Assembly (NCBI RefSeq): GCF_902489635.1
Contig: NZ_CABUAN010000003.1
Coordinates: 1 to 64,000, forward strand
DNA length: 64,000 nucleotides
From: an uncultured Porphyromonas sp.
Lineage (GTDB): Bacteria; Bacteroidota; Bacteroidia; Bacteroidales; Porphyromonadaceae
Direction: 5' to 3'
The notes under the pieces were generated by a model that searched no databases, had not been told where the DNA came from, and was given only the letters and a program-made list of their open reading frames with translations. Every line of letters starts with the position of its first letter. Position 1 is the stretch's first letter. Below, in pieces: positions 51,001 through 58,166 of the stretch. A program made the position numbers and the translations under genes.

Positions 51001-51492
51001 CCTGGAGCTGATCCCAGCCCATCAACCTATATGGTAGACCTCAAGATCGGCACTGGCGGTACAGCCTCTATCACAGGCTACTCAGACCTAAAGGCAGTCC
51101 CCGTGGGGACCACGCTTACAGTCGTTGCATCCCCAGATGAGGGATACAAGCTCGCGCAGATACTTGTCAATGAGGTAGACTGCACCGAAAGCAAGAGCTT
51201 TGTCGTCAAGCAAGCAACGATAGTCCAGGTGACCTTCCAGAAGGCAGATCGCATCGAGCACGTCACAACGCCAGCTCTAGAGATTTACCCCAACCCTGTC
51301 ACAGACTATCTACTCGTGCGAGGTGGAGCTGGCGAAGCTACAATACTCCTATACGATACTACGGGAGTGCTCGTCCTGACGGATCAGACCGACTGCCAAG
51401 GCTCCGCCACGCTAGCACTCGGCTCCATCCCTAGCGGGCTGTACATCCTAGTCGTAGGCGACCAGCCTATGTCCGTCCTAGTTGCCAGGTAG
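48040..51492 (+). CDS. Modular leucine-rich-repeat T9SS surface protein (internalin-like)
   Basis: An exported protein of 1150 residues: signal peptide ending near GIAQ. Four modules follow, starting near residues 46, 335, 620 and 820. Each has a header (LTTSRxIGxKI, then IEGVxExP, YTLTSQ, ITxLxC), a run of LRRs of the type LDLSxCPxLxxLxCxxNxL, and a closing segment with AMTQLxKSLPDR and DGNxCLxSDVAIAxxKNW. Next is one InlB-type repeat (GTGGTASITGYS, then PDEGYKLAQILVN). The last 70 residues (EIYPNPVTDYLLV, then LYDTTGVLVL, IPSGLYILVVG) are a T9SS type A sorting domain. P. gingivalis InlJ is a comparable LRR protein, linked to adhesion and biofilm. Single gene with its own terminator. Confidence 0.9.
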   Translation: MKRTLIAPLLMLGLLLWGLLALPAKGIAQAPADAATTALRQSQGCLIKLTTARAVGETIDMKLIAENPKLKDITIEGVKETPQIGNKKVKYTLTSQTIVLRGSIKSFDCGKSQITKVELIQCPTLESFFLGDNQIPELDFTACVKLTNFNCYNNQLTELDLTPLKKLKWFNCYGNKLTKLDLTSCPGVSAIRCQDNQLSEIVIPQGSLLSAIDCSKNQLAKLDMSHCTKLRSLNCSDNLLTELDLSQSPALDNLVCYNNKIRGKAMTQLIKSLADRSQKSTKGKFKVHFNPTQRPQDGNVCLKSDVALATSKNWAVSYADQDLNDPAYEGEEAPLNGSITLTTSRQIGSKIGLIIEAPGAVQIAGVKETPVLGKYQNYTLTSQQVTIQGEITKLQCSSNNLSALQLADCPTLRTLVCFNNEVTALDLSHAPSLDSLICYINKIESLDFSQTPQLQLIDIEQNQLASIDLAPLQKLKKINCAKNKLKALNLTTAKALERLDCFDNQLTQLELPQTATLTWINCGGNQLSSLDVSACTGLQTLSCYKNQIRKQAMTQLVQALPDRTGMEPAGMFGVHFDETKMDEDGNICLPSDVAIARGKNWLVRAVSSQTDYSGLATGVIMITPSEGVEEISLTIRAVGDVTIEGVIEEPTIGEKATYTLLDKVVTIRGDITSLGCSSSKLQELDLISCPNLTQLSCYSNNLVYLSLYKCPKLTSLSCHTNKIERLELVECSSLSTLDCSSNQIKGEAMTQLMKSLPDRTGLKQGEMTLYFSRDEIDFDGNVCYDTDVAIAKAKNWKVGFAMSKDEYEGKESPQAKQATITLTTSRPIGQKISLMIKAEDDFTVEGVDGVPFDGSYIKYTLTSQTITIRGRITQLACWGNDLTAISLENCQDLTILTCSSNKLTTLDLSHCPKLSLLACASNQIKGDAMKALAESLPDRSNTQPGIWQVHKSLDKIAEDGNICLKSDVAIATQRGWRVVLSETNEDYPGADPSPSTYMVDLKIGTGGTASITGYSDLKAVPVGTTLTVVASPDEGYKLAQILVNEVDCTESKSFVVKQATIVQVTFQKADRIEHVTTPALEIYPNPVTDYLLVRGGAGEATILLYDTTGVLVLTDQTDCQGSATLALGSIPSGLYILVVGDQPMSVLVAR

Positions 51493-51522
51493 AGCAAGGC
51501 CAGACCTACGGTCTATCTATAA

Positions 51523-51565
51523 AGAAGGGAGACGCTCCAATGGTGAGTGTCTCCCTTCTCATTTG
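51523..51565 (+). terminator. Terminator of the LRR protein gene
   Basis: AGAAGGGAGAC pairs with GTCTCCCTTCT around a loop of about 15 bases, followed by CATTTG. It also faces the end of the minus-strand tRNA. Confidence 0.8.
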
Positions 51566-51583
51566 TATAGCTGTTGTGTTAAG

Positions 51584-51657
51584 TGACTCGGGTGGGATTC
51601 AAACCCACGACCTTCAGAACCGGAATCTGACGCTCTATTCAGCTAAGCTACCGAGCC
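51584..51657 (-). tRNA. tRNA-Arg (anticodon CCG)
   Basis: On the minus strand the 74 nt fold as a cloverleaf: acceptor GGCTCGG with CCGAGTC (one G-T), D-arm AGCTTAGC region, anticodon stem TCAGA/TCTGA with loop TTCCGGT, so anticodon CCG reading CGG Arg codons. The T-arm is GTGGG, TTTGAAT, CCCAC. Discriminator base is A; no CCA is encoded. No integrase or fragment of the tRNA end is seen nearby, so it is not an obvious island site. Confidence 0.92.
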
Positions 51658-51671
51658 TCGTCTTATCGCCA

Positions 51672-51679
51672 CAAAGGTA
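51672..51679 (-). promoter_or_regulatory. -7 box TACCTTTG for tRNA-Arg
   Basis: TACCTTTG lies 14 bp before the tRNA 5' end on the minus strand, with the same A-rich flank as the CoA-transferase promoter. Confidence 0.6.
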
Positions 51680-51689
51680 CGGAAAAAAG

Positions 51690-51789
51690 AGATTAGACAT
51701 TAGCTGTTGGCTAGAGGCACGAGTGGCACTAGCACTCCGATCGCTCTGATGGCTCCGATCGCTCCGACAGCTCCTATCAGGACTGGCTC
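51690..51789. repeat. Short-repeat mosaic upstream of element copy C
   Basis: Heptamers (GATTAGA, CATTAGC, TGTTGGC), CACGAGTGG/CACTAGCAC units and nonamers (CCGATCGCT, CTGATGGCT, CCGATCGCT, CCGACAGCT) run directly into the palindromic element. Confidence 0.75.
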
Positions 51790-52058
51790 ATTACAATAAT
51801 TTAGAACTGACTACATATCAAAATGACGCCGCGTCGGGGAAAAGTGATTTCCACGTGGATATTTCGAAATCCCCACGTGGAGAATAAAAAATTCCTCCGA
51901 GGAATGAAATGAAACTTCGGAGGAATGAAATGAAACTTCGGAGGAAATGAATGACGCCCACGTGGAAAATAAAAAATATCCACGTGGAGATTTGAGATTT
52001 TCCACGTGGATATTCGAGAAAGGAGGAAATCGGACGAATTTCCCCGTAAAGATATGTA
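51790..52058. repeat. Palindromic CCACGTGG element, copy C
   Basis: It starts ATTACAATAATTTAGAA, has GCGTCGGGGAAAAGTGATTTCC, at least five CCACGTGG palindromes and GAAATGAAACTTCGGAGG repeated in tandem. It ends GATATTCGAGAAAGGAGG, then TTTCCCCGTAAAGATATG, as in copy B. Confidence 0.85.
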
Positions 52059-52059
52059 A

Positions 52060-52235
52060 ATGGGGATTAGAGGTTAGAAGTTAGAGATTAGAGATCGGAG
52101 AGTATCGGAGCCATCGGAGCCATCAGAGTGGATCGGGGGGTATCGGAGTGGGTCGGAGCCATCAGAGTGATCGGAGTGGATCGGAGAGTGGCGGATCTCT
52201 AGCCTCTAGTCTCTAACCTCTAATCTCTAATTTAG
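52060..52235. repeat. Heptamer/nonamer mosaic between element copy C and the PgpH gene
   Basis: Heptamers GATTAGA, GGTTAGA, AGTTAGA, GATTAGA are followed by 9-bp units of the GGAGCCATC, AGAGTGATC, GGAGTGGAT type, then inverted heptamers (TCTAGCC, TCTAGTC, TCTAACC, TCTAATC) up to the promoter box. Confidence 0.8.
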
Positions 52236-52243
52236 TACCTTTG
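52236..52243 (+). promoter_or_regulatory. -7 box TACCTTTG for the PgpH-like gene
   Basis: TACCTTTG sits at the end of the repeat mosaic. A TTG at 52253 in frame is too close to be the start; ATG 52298 leaves about 50 nt of leader. Confidence 0.6.
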
Positions 52244-52297
52244 CGGTAGAGATTGTCGCGAGGGGTAGTAGCTTCCTCCACATTAGCACACAAGACT

Positions 52298-54349
52298 ATG
52301 ACACAGTTCAAGACGACACACCTATATGCCCTGCTGACCTTTATCCTTCTGGCATTGGTTATCACCCTGCTCTCGCCACATGACGAGGAAACCTTTCAGT
52401 ATCAAGTGGTGGAGGGTAAGCCGTGGGTGGGTGAGGAGCTACTGGTGGCGCCTTTTACCTTCCCAATCTACAAGTCGGACGAGATGATACAGCGGGAGCG
52501 CGACAGTGTCCGTCAGACGATCTTGCCCTACTATCAGATTGACACGATCACGGCCAGTAAGATGCTGCACAAGTGGGATGAGGACTGGAGCAGTAAGTGG
52601 AGCCGTGAGGTGACGGACGATGCCTATTACTTCTACATCCGTGACTACCTCAGGGACCTCTATCGCAATGGAATCATAGAGGAGGAGATAGCCTCTAAGC
52701 TAAGGCAGGAGGATGTACTGGAGGTCAAGCTACTGAGTGCCGATCAGGTGAGCCGTCTGACTCCAGCAACGCTCTTCTCAACGCCTATGGAGGCGTACCA
52801 GCAGGCTACTGAGAGACTGCCCCAAGGGATGAGTAAGTCTATCGTCCGCAAGTTTGACCCCAGCAAGTATATCGAGGTCAATGTCTATCCTAACGAGGCT
52901 AAGACGCAACAGGTGATCGACGATGAGCTGCGCAACCTCTCTAAGTCTATGGGAGTGGTCCAAAAGGGCGAGCGCATCATCGGTAAGGGTGAGATCGTGA
53001 GTCCTCATCAGTACGACATCCTACAGTCACTGCGTCGCGTCACGGAGGAGCAGCGAGAGGGTACCCTGCGGCAGGTGCTGCCAATGAGTGTGGGGACTTT
53101 TTTGATTATAACTTCGCTACTGCTGGGGCTGTGGTTCTTCCTCTTTTACTACCGACCGCAGATTGTCAAGGAGTACAAAAACACGCTCTTCCTCTCACTG
53201 CTGATCCTCATCTACTCGATCCTGACGATCATCTTCGCTCGCTACGAATTGGGCGCGTGGGTCTATGCGATCCCGTTTGTGTCGGTAGCGATACTGGTGC
53301 GTACCTTCTTTGAGTCTCGTACAGCGATCTACGTCTTTCTCATCACGGTGCTGATTTGCGCACTCTATGTCTCATTCCCGCTGGAGTTTGTCATCATACA
53401 GTTTGTCGCTGGTATGGTGGCGGTCTTTAGCCTTCGATCGCTCTCCTCACGAGCGCAGATCATACGTGCTACCTTCCTCATCTTCTTGATATACAATGTG
53501 ATGACCTGTAGCTACTCGCTGATGACAGGGGGCACACTGGGCAGTAATGATCTGAGCAATCTGCTATACTTCTCCTTCAATCTGATCTTCAATATGTTTA
53601 GCTACCTGCTCATCTACCTCATCGAGAGGACCTTCGGCTATGTGTCGAACATTACGCTCGTGGAGCTGAGCGACGTCAATCGTCCGCTGCCACGGCAGCT
53701 ATCGGAGCAGGCTCCTGGCACCTTCCAGCACTCGATGCAGGTGGCACTCCTAGCGAGCGATGCGGCTACCGCTATCGGTGCTGATGCTCGCCTCGTACGT
53801 GCTGGCGCACTATACCACGATATAGGCAAGATGCGCAATGCGGCATACTTTACGGAGAATCAGGGCGCGATCAATCCGCACGACCAGCTCTCTCCCACAG
53901 AGAGTGCTGAGGTCATCATCAAGCATGTGACCGACGGACTGGCCATGGCGCAAAAGCACAACCTCCCGCAGGCGATACAAGACTTTATCCGTATGCACCA
54001 TGGGCGAGGCGTAACGAAGTACTTCTACAACCAGTATTGCAACGAACATCCCGACGAAACGGTTGATGTGGATAAGTTTACCTATCCTGGCCCCAATCCG
54101 AATACTAAGGAAACGGGTATCCTGATGCTGGCGGACGCTATCGAGGCGAGCAGTCGTAGCCTCAAGGATCTCAGTAAGGAGACCCTCATAACACATGTCA
54201 ATAAGATCATTGACTCAATCGTCGCTGATGGACTGCTCAACGATACGCCGCTGACCTTTAGGGATATCCAAACGATCAAGGATGTCTTTGCTGAGAAGCT
54301 CGCCACCATCTACCACTCACGTATTGCTTACCCAGAGCTCAAGCGATGA
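52298..54349 (+). CDS. 7TM-HD family phosphohydrolase (PgpH-type c-di-AMP phosphodiesterase)
   Basis: A membrane enzyme of 683 residues. After one N-terminal membrane anchor (TTHLYALLTFILLALVITLL) comes an extracytoplasmic 7TMR-HDED domain (to about residue 270), with PFTFPIYKSDE and VVQKGERIIGKGEIVSP. A group of about seven membrane segments follows, then a cytoplasmic HD domain with FQHSMQVALLA, ALYHDIGKMRNAAYFTENQ and MHHGRG. In Listeria PgpH degrades c-di-AMP; the same role is likely here because a CdaA-type cyclase is encoded in this window. aroK overlaps its end by 4 bp. Confidence 0.9.
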   Translation: MTQFKTTHLYALLTFILLALVITLLSPHDEETFQYQVVEGKPWVGEELLVAPFTFPIYKSDEMIQRERDSVRQTILPYYQIDTITASKMLHKWDEDWSSKWSREVTDDAYYFYIRDYLRDLYRNGIIEEEIASKLRQEDVLEVKLLSADQVSRLTPATLFSTPMEAYQQATERLPQGMSKSIVRKFDPSKYIEVNVYPNEAKTQQVIDDELRNLSKSMGVVQKGERIIGKGEIVSPHQYDILQSLRRVTEEQREGTLRQVLPMSVGTFLIITSLLLGLWFFLFYYRPQIVKEYKNTLFLSLLILIYSILTIIFARYELGAWVYAIPFVSVAILVRTFFESRTAIYVFLITVLICALYVSFPLEFVIIQFVAGMVAVFSLRSLSSRAQIIRATFLIFLIYNVMTCSYSLMTGGTLGSNDLSNLLYFSFNLIFNMFSYLLIYLIERTFGYVSNITLVELSDVNRPLPRQLSEQAPGTFQHSMQVALLASDAATAIGADARLVRAGALYHDIGKMRNAAYFTENQGAINPHDQLSPTESAEVIIKHVTDGLAMAQKHNLPQAIQDFIRMHHGRGVTKYFYNQYCNEHPDETVDVDKFTYPGPNPNTKETGILMLADAIEASSRSLKDLSKETLITHVNKIIDSIVADGLLNDTPLTFRDIQTIKDVFAEKLATIYHSRIAYPELKR

Positions 54350-54882
54350 CCCTCTACTTAGTAGGCTATATGAGTGCTGGCAAAAGCACCGTGGGACGTG
54401 CTCTAGCGGAGCTGCTCGGCTATGAATTCGTAGATACGGACATCTACATCGAGAGTCGCTTTCGTCAGCGGGTGTCTGACCTCTTCCGGCTACATGGCGA
54501 GGAGTACTTTCGCCAGAAGGAGCGGATGATCCTAGAGGAGATCGCCGGACTTCCCGATGCGGTCATCGCCACGGGCGGGGGGCTGCCTATCTACCATGAC
54601 AATATGGACCTCCTCCTAGAGAGTGGCACCGTGCTGTACCTACGTTATAGCAGTGAGGAGCTAGCTCAGCGCTTGGAGTTGACGAAGCGTACCCGTCCCT
54701 CGGTGGCGCACCTCACGGGCGAGGCACTACGGCAACATGTCGAGGAGGCGATGCGTCTCCGTGAGCCGATCTACAGCCGTGCGCATCAGATCATCGACAT
54801 GGAGGCTCTCGCCACTCGCGGCATCTCCTCAGAGGCGAAGATAGCACACTGGATCGCTCAGCAACTGCCCCCTGCCGAGTGA
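54346..54882 (+). CDS. aroK: Shikimate kinase
   Basis: Phosphorylates shikimate in aromatic amino-acid synthesis. The 178-residue protein begins LVGYMSAGKSTVGRALA (Walker A), then FVDTDIYIES (shikimate-binding Asp), FRLHGEEYFRQKE, ATGGGLP and RTRPSVAHL. Full length. It overlaps the PgpH-like gene by the ATGA arrangement. Confidence 0.95.
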   Translation: MTLYLVGYMSAGKSTVGRALAELLGYEFVDTDIYIESRFRQRVSDLFRLHGEEYFRQKERMILEEIAGLPDAVIATGGGLPIYHDNMDLLLESGTVLYLRYSSEELAQRLELTKRTRPSVAHLTGEALRQHVEEAMRLREPIYSRAHQIIDMEALATRGISSEAKIAHWIAQQLPPAE

Positions 54883-54903
54883 AGCTTACTTCCTAGACAA
54901 GTG

Positions 54904-55079
54904 GAGACTGTTGCATAAAGTCAACAGTCACACAGTTTTGCTTGCAAGATTGTCCAGACTTTGCAGAAAGGATGAAGCGCAAGGCGCTGAGGGTGAGGTC
55001 TGAAGGGAGCATACCTCCGTATGTGACCGAAGCCGAATCCCGAAAGCAACACAGCGATTCGCCTTTATGCAATAGTCTC
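54904..55079. mobile_element. MITE-like element with 17-bp terminal inverted repeats
   Basis: GAGACTGTTGCATAAAG (54904-54920) and its inverse CTTTATGCAATAGTCTC (55063-55079) differ by one base and bound 176 bp with no plausible gene. Similar GAGACTGTTGCA-type ends occur on Bacteroidetes insertion sequences, so this could be a non-autonomous derivative. I see no clear target-site duplication. Confidence 0.5.
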
Positions 55080-55084
55080 AAAGG

Positions 55085-55146
55085 ACACAAAAAAGCTGTC
55101 GCACATGATAGTCTGCCAACTTAGTGGCTTACCATAGTGCGACAGC
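55085..55146 (-). terminator. Terminator of the SPFH/zinc-ribbon operon
   Basis: GCTGTCGCAC (55146-55137 on the minus strand) pairs with GTGCGACAGC (55104-55095) around a 32-base loop with its own GCCA/TGGC pairing, followed by TTTTTTGTG on the minus strand. Confidence 0.8.
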
Positions 55147-55205
55147 CTTGTGCTTATAAGAGGGTGCTGGCTCTCTATCTAGAGAGCGGGACTTCCCCCC
55201 CTTGC

Positions 55206-56186
55206 CTAGTGCTGCATACGTTCCGATATAGAGCTAATGCTAAAGGTGCCGTCTATCTCCTCAACGGTTATCTTGCCTCGCATCAGATCCATAAAGAAGT
55301 CATAGATGCGCTCGGGTGTCAGCTCGGCTTTTTTACCAGAAGCGTCAAGTCCTAAGTCGTAGACGTCTAGTAGCTTCGTATTGAGGCTAGCGGCGGTCAG
55401 GAGGAAGTGGTTTTGCATCTTCTCCCAGTCTATGAGATCAGCCGCTAGCACGCGCCCGATGACGGTGTAGCTCCTGACGGTGAGCTGACTCTCCTCAGAC
55501 GTTAGCGTACTCTTGGTCTCATCGCTACTGAGGTTCATCATGATACGTCCAGTATTTGCCGTGGGGGGGAGGCCTCTGTAGAGTGCGCCTAGATCTGCCA
55601 GGGCTAGGTTAGCTAGCGTAGTCGTCTCAGGATTGTAGATGATGGGCTCTAGCGAGAAGGCACTGGGCAGCAAGAGTGCGCAGGCACCCTCCATAGAGAC
55701 ACGAGGAGCATTGAAGGTGCCCATGACGGAGCTCTCTACGGATAGCTCCTTGGTAGCAAAGACACCTCCGATGACCACACAGTTGACCAGTGAGATCTCA
55801 TCGGCAAAGATGCTGCCTCCGACGAAAGCATTGGTTAGTCGTACCTCCTTAGCATTGACGTCTGAGAGCATCATCACTTTGCAGTCTCTAGCGTGCGAAA
55901 CAACGGATCCAATAGCTCCGACAGCCTTCTCAAACTTGATGACGCCCTTGGCACCACTCCCGATGTGCAACTCTAGATGGGCAAAGAGTGCTCCACGTAT
56001 GGTGACATCTCCACTGTCGATGCTTATCTTGTGCCCGTAGACGGCTCCATCGGCGACGGTGTCCTTGCGGATGGTTATATCACGTGTGAGTTCGTTCACG
56101 TTCTTAGGTAGTATGGAGTCTAGGACTCGGTTTGTGTCAAGGACTACGTTGTCTGTATTGAATTGTATCTCCTTTAGTTCTTTCAT
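55206..56186 (-). CDS. Beta-helix (bactofilin-like) protein, last gene of six-gene operon
   Basis: A 326-residue protein without signal peptide. Residues about 30-175 are a regular series of short strands with Gly/Ser/Ala turns (DVTIRGALFAHLELHIGSG, KVMMLSDVNAKEVRL, FVGGSIFADEISLVNCVVIGGVFATKELSVESSVMG, read in pieces), like the right-handed beta-helix of bactofilins and polymer-forming cytoskeletal proteins. The C-terminal half is helical and includes LTPERIYDFFMDLMRGKITVEEIDG. I cannot match it to a known family with certainty. It starts 4 bp after the previous gene. A scaffold role is inferred. Confidence 0.6.
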   Translation of the reverse strand: MKELKEIQFNTDNVVLDTNRVLDSILPKNVNELTRDITIRKDTVADGAVYGHKISIDSGDVTIRGALFAHLELHIGSGAKGVIKFEKAVGAIGSVVSHARDCKVMMLSDVNAKEVRLTNAFVGGSIFADEISLVNCVVIGGVFATKELSVESSVMGTFNAPRVSMEGACALLLPSAFSLEPIIYNPETTTLANLALADLGALYRGLPPTANTGRIMMNLSSDETKSTLTSEESQLTVRSYTVIGRVLAADLIDWEKMQNHFLLTAASLNTKLLDVYDLGLDASGKKAELTPERIYDFFMDLMRGKITVEEIDGTFSISSISERMQH

Positions 56187-56190
56187 AAGG

Positions 56191-57213
56191 CTAGATGGTT
56201 TGTAGGGTCTGTATGGATTGGTTTTTTGCTAGATGCAGGATAGTCTTAGCTACCCGATCATCCATGCTGTCTGAGCTTTGTATAGAGCTATTGATAAAGG
56301 AGAGGAGCCTAGTCTGGGTCTCCTCTGGTAGCTCGGTCCACTCGAGACTGTTATCGAGGAACTGTGAGCGTAGCTGTGCGTCTAGCTGCTCGCTCTGTGC
56401 CATGCCCTCCTGAGCGTAGATGAGCTTGCTCTCGGCATTGCTCTGGGGGGTGCTGCCCTCTAGATAGAGTATGGGGAGCATAATCTCCTCGTTTTCCCCT
56501 CTCTCCTCGAGCATATTGCTGAGCTTGCTTGTGAGGGTGTAGGTACGCTCTAGGTACTCCCTCACTCGGTAAGTCATCTCTTGGGTTGCCTGCTTGAGAT
56601 GCGATGAGGTCAGTGTCGCCTCAAGACGACGATTCTCCTCGGCCGATATGGTCGCTATGCCTAGTGTCTCAGTCGCTACACTTCGGTCGACAACCGCTTC
56701 GGCATCTTCGGCAAAGAGCATAGCGGCCTTGTCTAAAGTTTTGATTCTCGACTCTAGCTCGTGATTGAGATCCGCAAAGATCTTGGCATATCTCTCGGAG
56801 ATACGTCTGTAGTCGGTCTCCATCTGCGTCTGCTTGGATGCGCAGCTATCCTTATAGCTTACGAGCTGCATCATGAGCGACTCACAAGACGCCTGCAGCT
56901 CCTGAAGACGTAGGGAGAGGTCTCCACCGAGATAGTCAAAGAAGTTCTTGACGATGCTGTTTGAGATCTTGGTGGCTGACTTTTCCTTTGCTAAGACATG
57001 TGCTGCTTCTGTCGCAGCGACAGAGGCGGTGAGTGCATCGACCCTATCGCGGCAATAGGATACGCTCTGGTCAAACTCGTCCGTATCCACATCAATGGAG
57101 ATGGTGATAGGCACTGAGCCGGAGTAAGACTTAGTTCCGCCACTTTCACTACTAGGGTATGATACGGTGCCCGAGTAGTGAACCCGTCCAGTATAGGTCT
57201 TCCTATAACTCAT
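56191..57213 (-). CDS. Coiled-coil protein, paralogue of its upstream neighbour
   Basis: A 340-residue cytoplasmic protein of unknown function. The first 45 residues are Ser/Tyr/Gly-rich (RKTYTGRVHYSGTVSYPSS); the rest is mostly helical with coiled-coil character. It shares with the preceding gene product the pattern METDYRRISERYAKIFADLN, then RIKTLD, LEATLTSSHL and EEIMLPILYLEGST (TTDYNLISRRYIKLFSSIN, LESILTSQTL, EELLIPISIVESTT there), so the two are paralogues. Starts overlap by 11 bp, implying coupled translation and perhaps a hetero-oligomer. Confidence 0.65.
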   Translation of the reverse strand: MSYRKTYTGRVHYSGTVSYPSSESGGTKSYSGSVPITISIDVDTDEFDQSVSYCRDRVDALTASVAATEAAHVLAKEKSATKISNSIVKNFFDYLGGDLSLRLQELQASCESLMMQLVSYKDSCASKQTQMETDYRRISERYAKIFADLNHELESRIKTLDKAAMLFAEDAEAVVDRSVATETLGIATISAEENRRLEATLTSSHLKQATQEMTYRVREYLERTYTLTSKLSNMLEERGENEEIMLPILYLEGSTPQSNAESKLIYAQEGMAQSEQLDAQLRSQFLDNSLEWTELPEETQTRLLSFINSSIQSSDSMDDRVAKTILHLAKNQSIQTLQTI

Positions 57214-58147
57214 AACCTTCTGAATCTAACTGTTGGATAGACTGTGCACGCTGAAACATCTTGCTAATCTCCTCCTTGACACGAGGATCCTCGTCTCTAT
57301 CTGCAAGCAGCTGTCTAAACTCGGTGTCTACTCGCTCTCGTTCGCTCGGATCACCCTCTGACCACGAGCCATGCAGGACGGCATTGATAGAGTGGTCGTG
57401 TACGGAGCTGTCTATTTTTCTGTCGATAGATTCGTTGTCACTCTTTGCCACGTAGTAGTTGATAGCCGGCTCTCCGATAGCTGTCGTAGACTCTACGATA
57501 GATATAGGGATGAGTAGCTCCTCGACGGACTCCACCTTAGTGCGATCCATCGAGGCTTCAGACTTTTGCGCCTCTAGAGCTGTCTCTCTGACATAACGCG
57601 AGATGGCGTGGAGCGTTTGCTCCGCATTCTCTTTTACCCTAGAGGCCAGTAGTGTCTGCGAGGTTAGGATAGACTCTAGCTGATTGGTCGAGATCTGTGC
57701 TGAGTTTAGGTAGGCGCGATTGTCCATTAACTTGGCATCTCGCTCGACAAGCGAAAAGACTGGTACATCAAGCTCTGCAATCCTCGCATGGAGGTTGTTA
57801 TTGATACTGCTAAAGAGCTTGATATATCGTCTAGAGATGAGGTTGTAGTCAGTCGTCATACGAGCCTGTATGGCTTGTAGAGACTGAGCATACTGCACGA
57901 GCTCCCAGAGCTCAGTCTCGACGGAGCTCTTGAGCTCAGCAATCTTTTGAGAGATCTGGGCATGCATCAGGGAGTAGAAGCCCTCGTTGAGTTGGTTGCA
58001 GACTTGATCACTCGCTTTCTCCTCGGCATCCAAGACGGCAGCCTTCATGGCAACCACAGCCCCTGTCGTAACGCTCACGCCCTTGGAAACCCCGTCAATG
58101 GCATTCGCCATGGGGCTTGTGTCAACTGTAAAATTAAAATCAGACAT
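57203..58147 (-). CDS. Coiled-coil protein, first member of the paralogue pair
   Basis: A 314-residue cytoplasmic protein of unknown function, predicted to be largely helical. The N-terminus FNFTVDTSPMANAIDGVSKG has a WXG/phage-tail-like feel, but no family is certain. Shared motifs with the next gene (TDYNLISRRYIKLF, LESILTSQTL, EELLIPISIVEST) show duplication. The C-terminal part is acidic (DREDEDPR region). It lies 19 bp after the 711-residue gene. Confidence 0.65.
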   Translation of the reverse strand: MSDFNFTVDTSPMANAIDGVSKGVSVTTGAVVAMKAAVLDAEEKASDQVCNQLNEGFYSLMHAQISQKIAELKSSVETELWELVQYAQSLQAIQARMTTDYNLISRRYIKLFSSINNNLHARIAELDVPVFSLVERDAKLMDNRAYLNSAQISTNQLESILTSQTLLASRVKENAEQTLHAISRYVRETALEAQKSEASMDRTKVESVEELLIPISIVESTTAIGEPAINYYVAKSDNESIDRKIDSSVHDHSINAVLHGSWSEGDPSERERVDTEFRQLLADRDEDPRVKEEISKMFQRAQSIQQLDSEGYEL

Positions 58148-58166
58148 ACGGATTCTCTTTAGGGTG

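Larger units (their letters stand above)
51658..52297. other. Long gene-free region between tRNA-Arg and PgpH-like gene
   Basis: Completely occupied by the tRNA promoter, the two short-repeat mosaics, element copy C and the promoter box at 52236-52243. No protein or RNA gene is supported. Confidence 0.7.
54883..55205. other. Convergent intergenic region between aroK and the six-gene operon
   Basis: It contains the MITE-like element at 54904-55079 and the minus-strand terminator at 55085-55146. Short open frames here overlap the inverted repeats and look spurious. Confidence 0.6.

Noticed and set aside
51584..52297. Genomic island at tRNA-Arg
   Set aside because: No integrase, no duplicated tRNA 3' end and no shift in composition; the region is the repeat element and mosaics.
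54942..55124. Small protein within the MITE-like element
   Set aside because: It spans the inverted repeat end and part of the terminator, and open frames exist on both strands; no support for translation.
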